Source: Bacillus sp. FJAT-42376 (lineage in GTDB: Bacteria > Bacillota > Bacilli > Bacillales > Bacillaceae). Taken from it: a stretch of 64,000 nt of DNA. Made by a program: the position numbers and the translations under genes. Under the pieces are notes generated by a model. The model was not told the origin of the DNA, searched no databases, and was given only the letters and a program-made list of their open reading frames with translations. Location: the NCBI RefSeq assembly GCF_003816055.1, contig NZ_CP033906.1, forward strand, positions 2,604,001 to 2,668,000, in the 5' to 3' direction. Below are positions 44,222 through 53,091 of this stretch, piece by piece. Numbering within the stretch: position 1 is the stretch's first letter; each line of letters begins with the position of its first letter.

Positions 44222-44980
44222 ATGACCAACGGGCAAAACAGTTTATGGCAGGCGATGGTCTATGATTTATACGCATGTTACTATAAATACCGGAATCCTG
44301 AAGCCCATATCATGTACTACCGCAAGCATCTCGAGGCTCTTCAGACTTCCATGCAGTCACGGGCCGGAAGCGGTCAGCCGCAGCCTGCGCAAATCAGCCC
44401 GGGTATGACCATGATCCGGGTTCTTCATGCCTCCCCTGACGCTCCCGCTGTAGATGTATATCTTAACCGGAGACTTGTCCTGTCAAACGTTTCATTTAAG
44501 CAAATTAGCGATTATATGCAAATTCCCGGCGGCCAGTACCGAATCGATATTCTCCCCCACGGAAATCAAACTACCCCGGTGCTTACAGAAAACGTCCTCC
44601 TCATGCCAGGGATTACGTATACGATGGCCGCAAGCGGCACCGTCTCTAATTTGAAGCTTTTGCCGATTGTCGACCGCCCTTTTGTATCGGGAGGCGAAAC
44701 AAAAGTGAAGTTTGTACACTTATCCCCTGATGCTCCGGCTGTAGATGTAGCCGTTAAAAATGGCGAAATTCTTTTCCCAGATGTGTCCTATACAACATCA
44801 ACAAAATACCGTTCGGTGCCTGCAGGCAAAATAGACCTCGAGGTGAGAATAGCGGGGACCGATACAGTCGCTTTAAACGTTCCGAAAGTGCAATTCAAGT
44901 CGGATACAGCGTACACCATTTTTGCATTGGGTCTTGCAAATGGAAACCCTCCCCTGGAAGCGATGCTTGTGGTCGGATAA
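44222..44980 (+). CDS. DUF4397 repeat protein
   Basis: About 252 residues without a signal peptide. A helical, Tyr-rich N-terminus (MVYDLYACYYKYRNPEAHIM) is followed by two DUF4397 repeats, each starting with an HASPDAPAVDVY or HLSPDAPAVDVA motif and having an ITYTMAA or TAYTIFA strand. Bacillus homologues are of unknown function, some being surface or spore associated. The ATG at 44222 has GGAGTG 6 bases before it. Confidence 0.82.
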   Translation: MTNGQNSLWQAMVYDLYACYYKYRNPEAHIMYYRKHLEALQTSMQSRAGSGQPQPAQISPGMTMIRVLHASPDAPAVDVYLNRRLVLSNVSFKQISDYMQIPGGQYRIDILPHGNQTTPVLTENVLLMPGITYTMAASGTVSNLKLLPIVDRPFVSGGETKVKFVHLSPDAPAVDVAVKNGEILFPDVSYTTSTKYRSVPAGKIDLEVRIAGTDTVALNVPKVQFKSDTAYTIFALGLANGNPPLEAMLVVG

Positions 44981-45118
44981 ATGATGCTTTGTAAATAACA
45001 TATAAACATTGTAAAATTTCTATAATAAATCGGTAAAACCACACCATTCCTCTCTGATTTTTACTAAGATGGATGAGAAGACTTTTCTATCTTACGATGA
45101 TTTAAAGGGGGAGCCGCT

Positions 45119-45178
45119 ATGCGTTTTACGAAGAAATTGAGTATATCGCTGATCATCCTTTTCCTGCTTGCTGTCTGA
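45119..45178 (+). CDS. Possible 19-residue hydrophobic peptide or truncated lipoprotein leader
   Basis: GGGGGAGCCGCT precedes an ATG opening MRFTKKLSISLIILFLLAV, a classic basic-plus-hydrophobic signal peptide, but TGA follows at once. Either a real membrane miniprotein or the start of a broken secreted-protein gene. The following 40 bp hold no continuation in other frames. Confidence 0.3.
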   Translation: MRFTKKLSISLIILFLLAV

Positions 45179-45221
45179 CGTCTCTGACTGAACACGGTCC
45201 AGTCTTAACCATATTATATAA

Positions 45222-45251
45222 AAATGAGAAGGCATTTTGCCTTCTCATTTG
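45222..45251. terminator. Terminator between the small peptide frame and ypmT
   Basis: AAATGAGAAGGC / GCCTTCTCATTT perfect 12-bp stem with a 5-base loop, overlapping the ypmT 3' end. Confidence 0.82.
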
Positions 45252-45460
45252 TCTTCTGCGCGTTTTGTTTTCTCATCCTTTAAATGAAGCAGGTAAACCG
45301 TAATGCAAAAGAACAGCGCACTGCAGGAAATATTCGTAAATACAATATCCATGTTTTCTTCCACTTTTTCATCCATAAACTGAATGCCTGCAATACCGGC
45401 AAAGTATAGGCCGATCAAAAGGAAAATTACGCTGCCCAATATGTATTTTCTCTGGTCCAT
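45245..45460 (-). CDS. ypmT: Small membrane protein YpmT
   Basis: 71 residues with two membrane helices (YILGSVIFLLIGLYFAGIAG and VFTNISCSALFFCITVYLL) and a charged C-terminal tail. Named by position: it follows ypmS as in B. subtilis. Function unknown. GGAGGATATGC precedes the ATG. Confidence 0.7.
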   Translation of the reverse strand: MDQRKYILGSVIFLLIGLYFAGIAGIQFMDEKVEENMDIVFTNISCSALFFCITVYLLHLKDEKTKRAEDK

Positions 45461-45607
45461 GCATATCCTCCATCCTTTAAAAATTCACTGGGAGCCAATC
45501 CCGTACGTTCTAATTATGAACCTATTGTAAATTCTGCAATAGAAAATTAACATTCTTAGCTAAATATTATCCGGCAAATGACCTATTTCGTCAACCCTTT
45601 CCCGACC

Positions 45608-46186
45608 TTAATCCTTAAGGGGCACAAATAGTTCAAAGCGGATGACATCGTTCTTCAAATCAAATTTCTCCGCTTTGGCTCTGTAGTTGTTGCTTAATTG
45701 AATATCGGTTAAATCCACGTCAATCGAGTGATTTTTTTCATTAATATGAACAAACTCCGGAAGCGTATAGGACGTGCTGATATAGTTCAGAACAAAAGAG
45801 ACGGGGATGTCTAGTTTCCCGATTGAAAGATCTTCCACAAACAATCTCATATTCCCATCTTTTTTTACAACGGGGGAAAATGTAATTTTCGCATCGATAT
45901 CCTTTCCGAATGCTCTGATTCCTCCTGTAAAATACACTTTGTCTTCCAAATACACTTTATAATTATATTGATCCGCATTTGCTTCTTTCTTCAGATAATG
46001 ATCAATCAGCTGATTGAGTGCCTCCTTCTTTGCCCCTACGTTCAAGGCGACTGCTTTGCCTTCTTTAATATCTTTTTGTGTTGGCGCATTTTGTTCAGCA
46101 GGAGAAAAAATCAGGATAGCGGCAATGCCGATTGCCGCTATGTTCACTGCAAGCAGAACGATGAACGCCCATTTCCATTTCTTCAT
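45608..46186 (-). CDS. ypmS: YpmS (DUF2140) membrane-anchored protein
   Basis: About 192 residues with an N-terminal membrane anchor (KWKWAFIVLLAVNIAAIGIA) and an extracytoplasmic domain containing LNQLIDHYLKK, FTGGIRAFGKDIDAKITFSP and VLNYISTSYTLPEFVHI, as in DUF2140 proteins. Role unknown, but always close to the SGNH lipase ypmR. The ATG at 46186 follows GGAGGCATGAA; 10 bp separate it from ypmR. Confidence 0.86.
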   Translation of the reverse strand: MKKWKWAFIVLLAVNIAAIGIAAILIFSPAEQNAPTQKDIKEGKAVALNVGAKKEALNQLIDHYLKKEANADQYNYKVYLEDKVYFTGGIRAFGKDIDAKITFSPVVKKDGNMRLFVEDLSIGKLDIPVSFVLNYISTSYTLPEFVHINEKNHSIDVDLTDIQLSNNYRAKAEKFDLKNDVIRFELFVPLKD

Positions 46187-46196
46187 TTCATGCCTC

Positions 46197-46985
46197 CTAT
46201 CTTGATCCATCACGCCTCAAAATCGCTTCGTAAACTCTCTCTCCAATTAATGAATACCCTTGAGTATTCGGATGAAACGAATCTTTATAAAGCAGCCCTT
46301 CATTTGGATTATCATAAAGATCAGCAACTGGAACAAATTCGGCATTGCCATCCGCCTCAATCAGTTTTTTGGCAGCCCCATTCCAGTCTTCTACGACAAC
46401 ATCAATTTCCGAAAGCTCAGGCAGTGCAAATTTAAATGGATTATATAAGCCTGAATAGATAATTTTCGCATCGGGATTGTAGTGCCTGATCGTCTGAAAA
46501 ATCGAATTCAGCCGCTCCTCATAGCCGGTCTGTGCTTTTTCAAATGGCTGCAGAGTCAAGTCGAATATATGATCTTTCACTACTTTCATGATATCGTTGC
46601 CTCCTATTGTGAGAAGGATGATATCCGATTCCTTCAGGGCATTTTTGACTTCTTTCTTCTGCAGTTTTTTCATCAGATCTGTCGTCTGATTTCCGAGAAC
46701 AGCATAGTTATTGACGGCAACTGTATCAATTGTATTTAAATCGGACAATTTCGTTTTCACGACGCCCACATAACCCCCGTTTTTCGAATCGTCTCCTATA
46801 CCGGCCGTTAAAGAATCCCCGATTCCCGTTATCGTCACATCGCCCTGTTTAATGGCCATTACGGGAGCTGCTTCTTTTTTTACAGCCGGTTTTTTATGGA
46901 CAGGTTCCCTTGGACTGAGTGAAAATTGATCGCATCCGGCAAGCAGGACCATCAAGCTTGATAACCATATTAAAACCATTCTCAT
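46197..46985 (-). CDS. ypmR: SGNH/GDSL lipoprotein hydrolase YpmR
   Basis: About 262 residues. The signal peptide ends in the lipobox LLAGC. The SGNH motifs are ITGIGDSLTAG (Ser), the Gly of NNYAVLGNQTTDLM, LTIGGNDIM (Asn) and KDSFHPNTQGY (Asp/His). An exported esterase or lipase. The start at 46985 follows GGGAGTACACATA. Confidence 0.9.
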   Translation of the reverse strand: MRMVLIWLSSLMVLLAGCDQFSLSPREPVHKKPAVKKEAAPVMAIKQGDVTITGIGDSLTAGIGDDSKNGGYVGVVKTKLSDLNTIDTVAVNNYAVLGNQTTDLMKKLQKKEVKNALKESDIILLTIGGNDIMKVVKDHIFDLTLQPFEKAQTGYEERLNSIFQTIRHYNPDAKIIYSGLYNPFKFALPELSEIDVVVEDWNGAAKKLIEADGNAEFVPVADLYDNPNEGLLYKDSFHPNTQGYSLIGERVYEAILRRDGSR

Positions 46986-47100
46986 TATGTGTACTCCCTT
47001 CTGGCAGAAATCCATTCCATCCTTTCACCTATTACAAGCATAACGATAGGACGTGCTGTTCTTCAATCCTTTTGCCTATGAAAAAAAGAGACATCCAGCG

Positions 47101-47679
47101 CTATTGCTGCTGCAGCCTCTTCAAGTCTTTCATCATCTTGCCATACGGAGGATTCTCAACTCCGCTGTAAGACTGGACCACTTCCCCCTTTTTATTGACG
47201 AGGTAAAAGGAAGTCCCATGGATCACCTGATCCTCGGATTCAGGTTTTTTCACTAATGTTTTAAAACTTTTAAGGGAAAAGTCCTCAATTTCTTTTTGAC
47301 TGTAGCCCGTCAGGAAATGCCAATTTTCAAATGAACTGCCAAACTGACGGGCGAACTGTTTTAATTTTTCAGGTTGATCGATGGAGGGATCTACACTGAA
47401 TGAGACGATTTCCACCGGAACACCCTGACTTTCGGACATGTCCTGAAGCTTTTTCATATGGGCCGTCATTGGGGGGCACACGGTTGTGCAGCTTGTAAAA
47501 ATAAAATTTGCGATCCATACTTTATCTTTTAAATCACTCAAGCCGAAAGGCTCACCCTCTTGATCTGTGAACCGGAAGTTTTCCACTGATGAAATAGATT
47601 TCATGCCGGAAGAAGCCGTGCTGCAGCCGGATAATAAAAGGGCGAATACTGCAATCCATAAAAATCCTGTTTTCTTCAA
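47101..47679 (-). CDS. sco: SCO1/SenC-type copper lipoprotein (YpmQ)
   Basis: 192 residues with lipobox LLSGC, a thioredoxin fold and the copper-binding FTSCTTVCPPM (CxxxC) plus the His of VIHGTSFYLV. Sco proteins deliver copper to the CuA site of cytochrome c oxidase. TTG start. Upstream of ypmR as in B. subtilis. Confidence 0.92.
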   Translation of the reverse strand: MKKTGFLWIAVFALLLSGCSTASSGMKSISSVENFRFTDQEGEPFGLSDLKDKVWIANFIFTSCTTVCPPMTAHMKKLQDMSESQGVPVEIVSFSVDPSIDQPEKLKQFARQFGSSFENWHFLTGYSQKEIEDFSLKSFKTLVKKPESEDQVIHGTSFYLVNKKGEVVQSYSGVENPPYGKMMKDLKRLQQQ

Positions 47680-47717
47680 GAGGAATCACTTCCTGTCCAT
47701 TTTTCTAAGCCGCACGT

Positions 47718-48560
47718 CTATTCAGCGAAGTACATGAACCCTATGGCTCCCTGTCCCGTATGGGTAGAGACTACAGGGGTCGTAAACGAAATATCAATCG
47801 GCAGGTCTGGTCTGATTTGCAGAAGGGCTTCTTTTAAATTATGTGCAAGTTCCGATGCATCTGCATGAGCAATTCCTATTGCTTTGGCGGTTTTCCCCTT
47901 TATATCCTCCCCAAACTGTTTGGCAAGGTATTTAACAATTTGCGAGTGGCTTCGGACCTTCGCTACAGGGGTATACACACCATCCTGCAGACTCGCAATG
48001 GGCTTGATATTCAGTAAGGAACCAATCATCGCCTTGCCCCTTCCGATTCTCCCGCCTTTGACGAGATTCTCAAGGGTATCCACGGTGACAAACAGCCTGG
48101 ATGCGTCTTTGATGGTTTTCAATCTCTCCAGAATTTCTTCCTTTGTAGAGCCTGCTTCCGCCATTTTGGCGGCTTCGAGCACTTGGAACCCTAGTGCTTT
48201 GGAAATAAACTGCGAATCAATGACCGTGATGTCGCCTTCAGCCATCGCAGCCGCGCTTTCAGCAGTCTGAAACGTTCCGCTCATTCCGGAAGTTAAATGA
48301 ATCGAAATAATCTGATCTGCTTCCTTCAGAAGTTCTGTATAGGTTTCGACGAATTTGCCGATCGCAGGCTGGGAGCTTTTTGGGAGTTCAGATGCTTCCG
48401 CCATTTTTTTCATGAATTCCTCAGGGGTAATATCTACCCGGTCAATATACGTTTCCCCATCTATATGTATCGTTAAAGGTATCACTTTAATGTTGTGTTT
48501 CTGAATCAAGGCTGGATCTAAATCTGTAGTTGAATCTGTTACAATCACGATTTTTTTCAA
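47718..48560 (-). CDS. DegV family fatty-acid-binding protein
   Basis: 280 residues: VIVTDSTTDLDPALI, the lipid-binding SSQPAIGKF and HLTSGMSGTFQTAESA, VIDSQ, and LVKGGRIGRGKA. DegV/FakB proteins bind a fatty acid and present it to the FakA kinase. TTG start. A sigma-A promoter lies upstream (48594-48621). Confidence 0.92.
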   Translation of the reverse strand: MKKIVIVTDSTTDLDPALIQKHNIKVIPLTIHIDGETYIDRVDITPEEFMKKMAEASELPKSSQPAIGKFVETYTELLKEADQIISIHLTSGMSGTFQTAESAAAMAEGDITVIDSQFISKALGFQVLEAAKMAEAGSTKEEILERLKTIKDASRLFVTVDTLENLVKGGRIGRGKAMIGSLLNIKPIASLQDGVYTPVAKVRSHSQIVKYLAKQFGEDIKGKTAKAIGIAHADASELAHNLKEALLQIRPDLPIDISFTTPVVSTHTGQGAIGFMYFAE

Positions 48561-48593
48561 AATGTCACTTCCCTATCTCTATCATTAAGAAGT

Positions 48594-48621
48594 ATTATAC
48601 AGATTGTTCGAATGGTTTCAA
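48594..48621 (-). promoter_or_regulatory. Sigma-A promoter of the degV-like gene
   Basis: On the minus strand TTGAAA, 16 bp, TATAAT, about 34 bp before the start codon. Confidence 0.7.
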
Positions 48622-48730
48622 TAAAAATCATGAAATAATAAAAGAACAAATCAGAATTTATGAACAAAGCAGTCAAAATACCGCGTATCTTCTGCGTTTT
48701 TCAAAGGAATTTATCTTTCCTGTTACGGCC

Positions 48731-48766
48731 GCAAAAAAAAGAGAGATCTCTCAAGATCTCTCTAAG
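48731..48766 (-). terminator. Terminator of ypmP
   Basis: AGAGATCT / AGATCTCT stem, 4-base loop, then eight T residues on the minus strand. Confidence 0.88.
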
Positions 48767-49034
48767 CATTATTCTGTAATACTTCAGATTGAAAAATTGC
48801 TTCATATTCCGGCCATTTTAAAACTTTCTTGAGATAATCCCGGAAAGAATATACGCTTCTCGGTTCAGGTTCAGCATGCAATCTTGTCAGATAGGCCTGC
48901 AGTCTTGCCTGAATCAAAAAAGTGTACCTGGAATCTTTCACCATGACAGGAATCTCTACAACCTTAACCTTCTGTCCATCCATCCGTTTGAACTCTAGGC
49001 TTTTGAATAGCAAAATATCAATCCTCTTTTTCAC
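48762..49034 (-). CDS. ypmP: YpmP-like conserved hypothetical protein
   Basis: 90 residues: LLFKSLEFKRMDGQKVKVVE, then RYTFLIQARLQAYLTRLH and YSFRDYLKKVLKWPEYEAI. Position between sco/degV and ilvA and its length fit B. subtilis YpmP. The first codon is GTG (49034) with a weak site; a TTG eight codons in is better placed after AAGAGG. Function unknown. Confidence 0.6.
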   Translation of the reverse strand: MKKRIDILLFKSLEFKRMDGQKVKVVEIPVMVKDSRYTFLIQARLQAYLTRLHAEPEPRSVYSFRDYLKKVLKWPEYEAIFQSEVLQNNA

Positions 49035-49074
49035 CCGTTTGCTTTATTATACTCCATTTTCCTATCGAAGTCTG

Positions 49075-49752
49075 TCAAATTGTGCTTGCGGCAAGAAAAT
49101 TTCTAACAGAATTTATGCAAGCCTGTTCATTATTGGCAGCGGAATTGATGAGCGTCGATACTTGATAGGCTTTCATTTCTTCCGCGGGCAGCGGCCTAAG
49201 CATCCTGACCGCCTTCTCTGTCTCCAGTTCCAGCCAGCCGAAAGCTTCTCCATATTCCAGGATGACGGGCATTCGATCATGGATGTCTTTGACCCTTTCA
49301 TTTGCAGCTGTTGTGATCACGGTACATGTGACGAGTTCATCCTCTTCATCACGCCATCTATCCCACAAACCAGCGAATGCAAATGGATTTCCGGAGCGAA
49401 GCATAAATCTGTAAGGAATTTTGCCGGACTCTGTTTTCTTCCATTCATAAAAGCTGTCTGCGAGAATCAGGCAGCGTTTCCGGTCAAGAAGGTGCTTAAA
49501 ACTTGGTTTTTCAGCGATTGTTTCAGCCCGGGCATTAATAAAACCGGTACCCTGGCGCTTTTTCGACCATGATGGGATGAGCCCCCAGGTTAAGCTCCCC
49601 GCCTTATACTCCCCATTTCTCCCTGCCAGCGCCAGCACTTTTTGAGAGGGTGCGGCATTGTAGGTTTTTCCCAAGAAACCATCTTCCCTGTTCATGACGG
49701 GAAAATAGTCAAAAATCTCATCGCCGTACGTCTGGGTAAATCTCCCGCACAT
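49075..49752 (-). CDS. SRAP (HMCES/YedK) abasic-site DNA-protein crosslink protein
   Basis: 225 residues with the catalytic MCGRF (Cys2), FINARAET (Asn), FYEWKK (Glu) and HDRMPVIL (His). SRAP proteins form a thiazolidine crosslink with abasic sites in single-stranded DNA and shield them. It follows ilvA by 13 bp with a GGAGG site, so it is probably read from the ilvA promoter. Confidence 0.93.
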   Translation of the reverse strand: MCGRFTQTYGDEIFDYFPVMNREDGFLGKTYNAAPSQKVLALAGRNGEYKAGSLTWGLIPSWSKKRQGTGFINARAETIAEKPSFKHLLDRKRCLILADSFYEWKKTESGKIPYRFMLRSGNPFAFAGLWDRWRDEEDELVTCTVITTAANERVKDIHDRMPVILEYGEAFGWLELETEKAVRMLRPLPAEEMKAYQVSTLINSAANNEQACINSVRNFLAASTI

Positions 49753-49765
49753 CCTGGCCCTCCTC

Positions 49766-51040
49766 TTAAATCAGCAAATGAAACAGCTGTTCATCTTTGT
49801 TAACTTCTGTGTAATGGAAACCCTTCTCATCCATGTTCGTGATCAGGGTAGAATAATCCCGTTTGTCTTTTAATTCAATTCCCACAAGGGCGGGGCCATT
49901 CTCTTTATTATTTTTTTTCGTGTATTCAAACCGGTTGATATCGTCATTCGGGCCTAATACATCATGCAGAAATTCCCTGAGCGCTCCTGCCCTTTGCGGA
50001 AAGTCCACAATAAAATAGTGCTGAAGGCCTTCATAAATCATCGACCTTTCTTTAATTTCCTGCATCCTGCCAATATCATTATTCCCTCCGCTTACAACAC
50101 ATACGACATTTTTCCCTTTAATTTCATCTCTGCAGAAATCAAGGGCCGCAATGGTAAGCGCTCCTGCAGGCTCCGCGACAATGGCATTGTCGTTATAAAG
50201 CTCTAAAATGGACGTACATACCTTTCCATCCGGAACGAGCACCGTATCATGGCAAAAACTCCCGGCAATGCTGAAGGTTTTCTCGCCTACCCGCTGAACC
50301 GCTGCTCCGTCTACAAATTTGCTGATGGAGGGCAGCGTAACCACTTCTCCTGCCGCTCTTGCTTCTGAAAAGGAGGCAGCACCTTCAGGTTCGACTGCCA
50401 TTATTTTTGTGTGAGGGGAAACGGCCTGGAAATAAGTCCCGATCCCGGAAATCAGACCGCCTCCGCCCACACTGGCAAATACATAGTCCACAGGTGCATC
50501 CGAATCGTTTAACACTTCAACGGCCACGGTCCCCTGGCCGGCAATGACCTCTTCATCGTCGAAAGGATGGATGAAGGCACTCCCCTCTTCATCACAGCAT
50601 TTGACAGCCTCATGGTATGCATCATCGAACGTATCTCCGCACAAAATAATGTCAGCAAAACCATTGGAGAATTTCTCCACCTGGTTCACTTTTTGCCTTG
50701 GTGTTGTGGTCGGCATAAAAATTTTCCCTTTCACTCCCAGTGCGCTGCAGGAATAGGCCACACCTTGTGCATGATTTCCTGCACTGGCGCAAACGACTCC
50801 ATTGATAAGCTGGGATTCACTGAGCGATTTCATCTTGTTGAAGGCTCCCCTGATTTTAAAAGAGCGGACAAGCTGGAGGTCTTCCCTTTTTAGATATACG
50901 TTGCATTGGTACTGTTCAGAAAGCTGACGATTCAGCTGAAGGGGCGTATGAATGACGACATCTTTAAGCAGGTGATGTGCCTTCAGAATCGATTCCACAT
51001 GGACAATAGGCGAGACATTCGCTGAAGCTGACGGGTTCAT
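49766..51040 (-). CDS. ilvA: Threonine dehydratase IlvA
   Basis: About 424 residues. LKREDLQLVRSFKIRGAFNK contains the PLP lysine, ASAGNHAQGVAYSC and VSGGNNDIGRM are PLP-phosphate contacts, and a C-terminal ACT-like domain (YFIVDFPQRAGALREFL) gives isoleucine feedback control. First step of isoleucine synthesis. The ATG at 51040 follows AAAGGAATTTTGCC. A TATAAT and a CodY-like box lie upstream. Confidence 0.95.
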   Translation of the reverse strand: MNPSASANVSPIVHVESILKAHHLLKDVVIHTPLQLNRQLSEQYQCNVYLKREDLQLVRSFKIRGAFNKMKSLSESQLINGVVCASAGNHAQGVAYSCSALGVKGKIFMPTTTPRQKVNQVEKFSNGFADIILCGDTFDDAYHEAVKCCDEEGSAFIHPFDDEEVIAGQGTVAVEVLNDSDAPVDYVFASVGGGGLISGIGTYFQAVSPHTKIMAVEPEGAASFSEARAAGEVVTLPSISKFVDGAAVQRVGEKTFSIAGSFCHDTVLVPDGKVCTSILELYNDNAIVAEPAGALTIAALDFCRDEIKGKNVVCVVSGGNNDIGRMQEIKERSMIYEGLQHYFIVDFPQRAGALREFLHDVLGPNDDINRFEYTKKNNKENGPALVGIELKDKRDYSTLITNMDEKGFHYTEVNKDEQLFHLLI

Positions 51041-51076
51041 GGCAAAATTCCTTTCTGATACTCTATTTAATTTGCC

Positions 51077-51102
51077 ATTATAGCACGAATATTCAAAATA
51101 TA
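51077..51102 (-). promoter_or_regulatory. ilvA promoter region with CodY-like box
   Basis: On the minus strand TATAAT (51077-51082) is preceded at 51088-51102 by TATATTTTGAATATT, which matches the CodY consensus AATTTTCWGAAAATT at 11 of 15 positions. Confidence 0.5.
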
Positions 51103-51159
51103 AAGTCGTTTTGAGCAAAACAGGATTGATTTACTGGGTAAAGGGGAATTTTTATTACA

Positions 51160-51327
51160 GCTCTGTTGTACTTGGCTGATGATAGAAGAAGCGTTCCCTT
51201 ATCATTTGGCAGGCGGGTAGCCTGCTATTGGCTTCGCCGCTGCGGGATTTCACCGGTCAGCTGCTTGAATCAGGAGTCTTCCGCCCCCGCTTCAAACGGT
51301 AGAGAAAAAAACAACACCATGCTTTCA
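51160..51327 (-). repeat. Dispersed GC-rich intergenic repeat, copy D (inverted, diverged)
   Basis: On the minus strand: GAAAGCATGGTGTTGTTTTT, GAAGCGGGGGCGGAAGACTC, CCGCAGCGGCGAAGCC and CAGCCAAGTACAACAGAGC. It has the same order of blocks as copies A and C with more substitutions. It fills the gap between ilvA and the 51356 gene. Confidence 0.75.
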
Positions 51328-51355
51328 CATAGTTCTTATTAAAGGAGGAATTTCA

Positions 51356-51577
51356 TTGGAATATCTGCTTAAGAGCAAGTCAAGTGCCATTCCATGTCTT
51401 ATTGAAGTGGATTCGGATAGCCGCGTATACATGGTACGCAATGCAGATACAAGCGGGAAAGGGTTTAATACAAAGGAAGAGCTGCTTCATTGGGTCTCTC
51501 AAAACTGGAAGCCGGAAGATTTCGAACAGCCCGGGCAGCTCCGGGAAGTATTGGAAGCTCTGCACGCAGAGGAATAG
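51356..51577 (+). CDS. Small conserved-looking acidic protein, 73 aa
   Basis: LLKSKSSAIPCLIEVDSDSR, then YMVRNADTSGKGFNTKEELL and HWVSQNWKPEDFEQPGQL. Soluble, alpha/beta composition. TTG start 7 bases after AGGAGG. The next 150 bp to iadA are empty apart from weak hairpins. Family not recognised. Confidence 0.6.
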   Translation: MEYLLKSKSSAIPCLIEVDSDSRVYMVRNADTSGKGFNTKEELLHWVSQNWKPEDFEQPGQLREVLEALHAEE

Positions 51578-51752
51578 AAAGGATTGGGAAGAGTGCCGAG
51601 CTCTTGTTGAGAGCGGCAAACCTGGTTGGCCTTGGCAGGAAGCGGCGGAGTTCTCCGCCCTTTTTGCTTCTTTCAGCCTGATGTATAAGCAAAACAGGGA
51701 AACACTTAGAACGTGTCCCCCATTTTAAGAGCCTTTTTAGCCGGAACCTCTA

Positions 51753-52925
51753 TTATTCGAATGTCCCCTTAACCTTCATTTCCCCCTCTTGCATCATGAG
51801 CCTGCCTTTTGAGAAAACCGAGTTGATGAATAGAGTTTCTTTATCCGCGATGACAAGATCCGCATCAAGCCCTTCCTCAATCCTTCCTTTATGCGGCAGC
51901 TTAAGTATAGCCGCAGGATTTGAAGTGATCACTTTAATGGCAGTCTCCACAGGGATCTGTTCAATCAGGATAGCGTCCCTGACCTCTCTGTATAGAGAGG
52001 AGACGTCTCCTATCTGAAGGCCAATTAAGTCTCCGTTTTCATTAAAATCAGGAAGGCTTGCCTGTGCGTCGGATGTAAACGTAATGGATTCCGCCGGAAC
52101 TCCTTCGTCGAGCATGCGCCTTAATCCTTCGCTGCATTTCACCTCGCCCTGGTCGAGAAAACGCTGGACAGTACTGGTCGTAAAATCAACGATCCCCCCG
52201 TTTTTGGCATATTCAATGCCGGCTTGAAATAACTCCCCGTTCCGGTTGATGTGGGTTGGATAAAACGTTTTGAGAGGGATGTCTGTATGTTCACAAACCT
52301 CTTGGATTAAATCGAGTCTGCCCTTTCCATCCCCGACATGAATATTCACAATCCCTGCTTTTCCTGAAAGCATCCCTCCAATCCGGGCAGCAGAGGCTAC
52401 TTTGGCGAGTTCCTGCCAGGTTGGCTGGGAAGAACGGTGGTCACTAATGGCAATTTCGCCGCAGCCAATGACTTTATCGATCAGAATCAGATCATCTTCA
52501 ATCTTGCCGGTGAGTGTCCTTACCGGAATCTGATAACTTCCCGTATGTACAAAGCAGGTAATTCCTTCTTCATCCAATGCCCTGGCTTTTGCCAGCAGAG
52601 CACTCATCGTTCTCGTTGTGCCATCTGTCCCAATGACGCCGACAATGGTGGTGACACCGGCAAAAATAGCAGAGCTTAATTGGAGTTCGGGTGTTCTCGT
52701 TTTGTAGCCCCCTTCGCCGCCGCCTCCGATAATATGAACGTGGGAATCGATAAAACCGGGAAAAACCAATTTCCCTTCCGCATCGATTGTTCTGCTTACA
52801 TATTCCTCAGGAAAAATCGTGCCGGGTTCCCGAATAAATGCTATTTTCCCGCCAGCCAGGATGATATCTTTTTTTCCCCGGTATCCGGGCGCATACACTT
52901 CTCCATTTTTGATTAATTGAATCAT
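51753..52925 (-). CDS. iadA: Isoaspartyl dipeptidase IadA
   Basis: 390 residues, the usual IadA length. Amidohydrolase fold: FPGFIDSHVHIIGGGGEGG (metal HxH), TTIVGVIGTDGTTR, YPTHINRNGELFQ (His), and SDAQASLPDFNENGD (Asp). It hydrolyses beta-aspartyl dipeptides from damaged proteins. The start at 52925 follows GGAGGTCCTGACAAC. It has a near-perfect sigma-54 promoter and is divergent from a sigma-54 activator. Confidence 0.93.
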   Translation of the reverse strand: MIQLIKNGEVYAPGYRGKKDIILAGGKIAFIREPGTIFPEEYVSRTIDAEGKLVFPGFIDSHVHIIGGGGEGGYKTRTPELQLSSAIFAGVTTIVGVIGTDGTTRTMSALLAKARALDEEGITCFVHTGSYQIPVRTLTGKIEDDLILIDKVIGCGEIAISDHRSSQPTWQELAKVASAARIGGMLSGKAGIVNIHVGDGKGRLDLIQEVCEHTDIPLKTFYPTHINRNGELFQAGIEYAKNGGIVDFTTSTVQRFLDQGEVKCSEGLRRMLDEGVPAESITFTSDAQASLPDFNENGDLIGLQIGDVSSLYREVRDAILIEQIPVETAIKVITSNPAAILKLPHKGRIEEGLDADLVIADKETLFINSVFSKGRLMMQEGEMKVKGTFE

Positions 52926-52962
52926 GTTGTCAGGACCTCCAGTCTTTAATGATTTTATATCT

Positions 52963-52978
52963 AGCAAGAATCGTGCCA
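52963..52978 (-). promoter_or_regulatory. Sigma-54 (-24/-12) promoter of iadA
   Basis: TGGCACGATTCTTGCT on the minus strand has the invariant GG and GC ten bases apart and matches TGGCACnnnnnTTGCW completely. It lies 38 bp upstream of the iadA ATG, and a sigma-54 activator gene is divergent. Confidence 0.92.
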
Positions 52979-53010
52979 CACTCCAAAAGGGCCGAAAGCT
53001 AAACTTTTGG

Positions 53011-53059
53011 CCCAATTTATTTTTATTGGGTTCAATTAGTTCTAATTGGGTGTTATAAT
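53011..53059. promoter_or_regulatory. Likely activator-binding palindromes and activator promoter
   Basis: CAATTAG-TT-CTAATTG (53033-53048) is a perfect 7-bp inverted repeat, with CCCAAT / ATTGGG (53011-53030) beside it, 33-70 bp upstream of the iadA -24 element. TATAAT at 53054-53059 is a -10 for the activator gene, so binding here could also control the activator itself. Confidence 0.6.
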
Positions 53060-53091
53060 GCAATTGTACACACAGACAGGAGCGATTATCT

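Noticed and set aside
51578..51752. Overlapping frames in both strands between the 73-aa protein and iadA
   Set aside because: The frames overlap each other and neighbouring genes, have no ribosome sites, and look like shadows.
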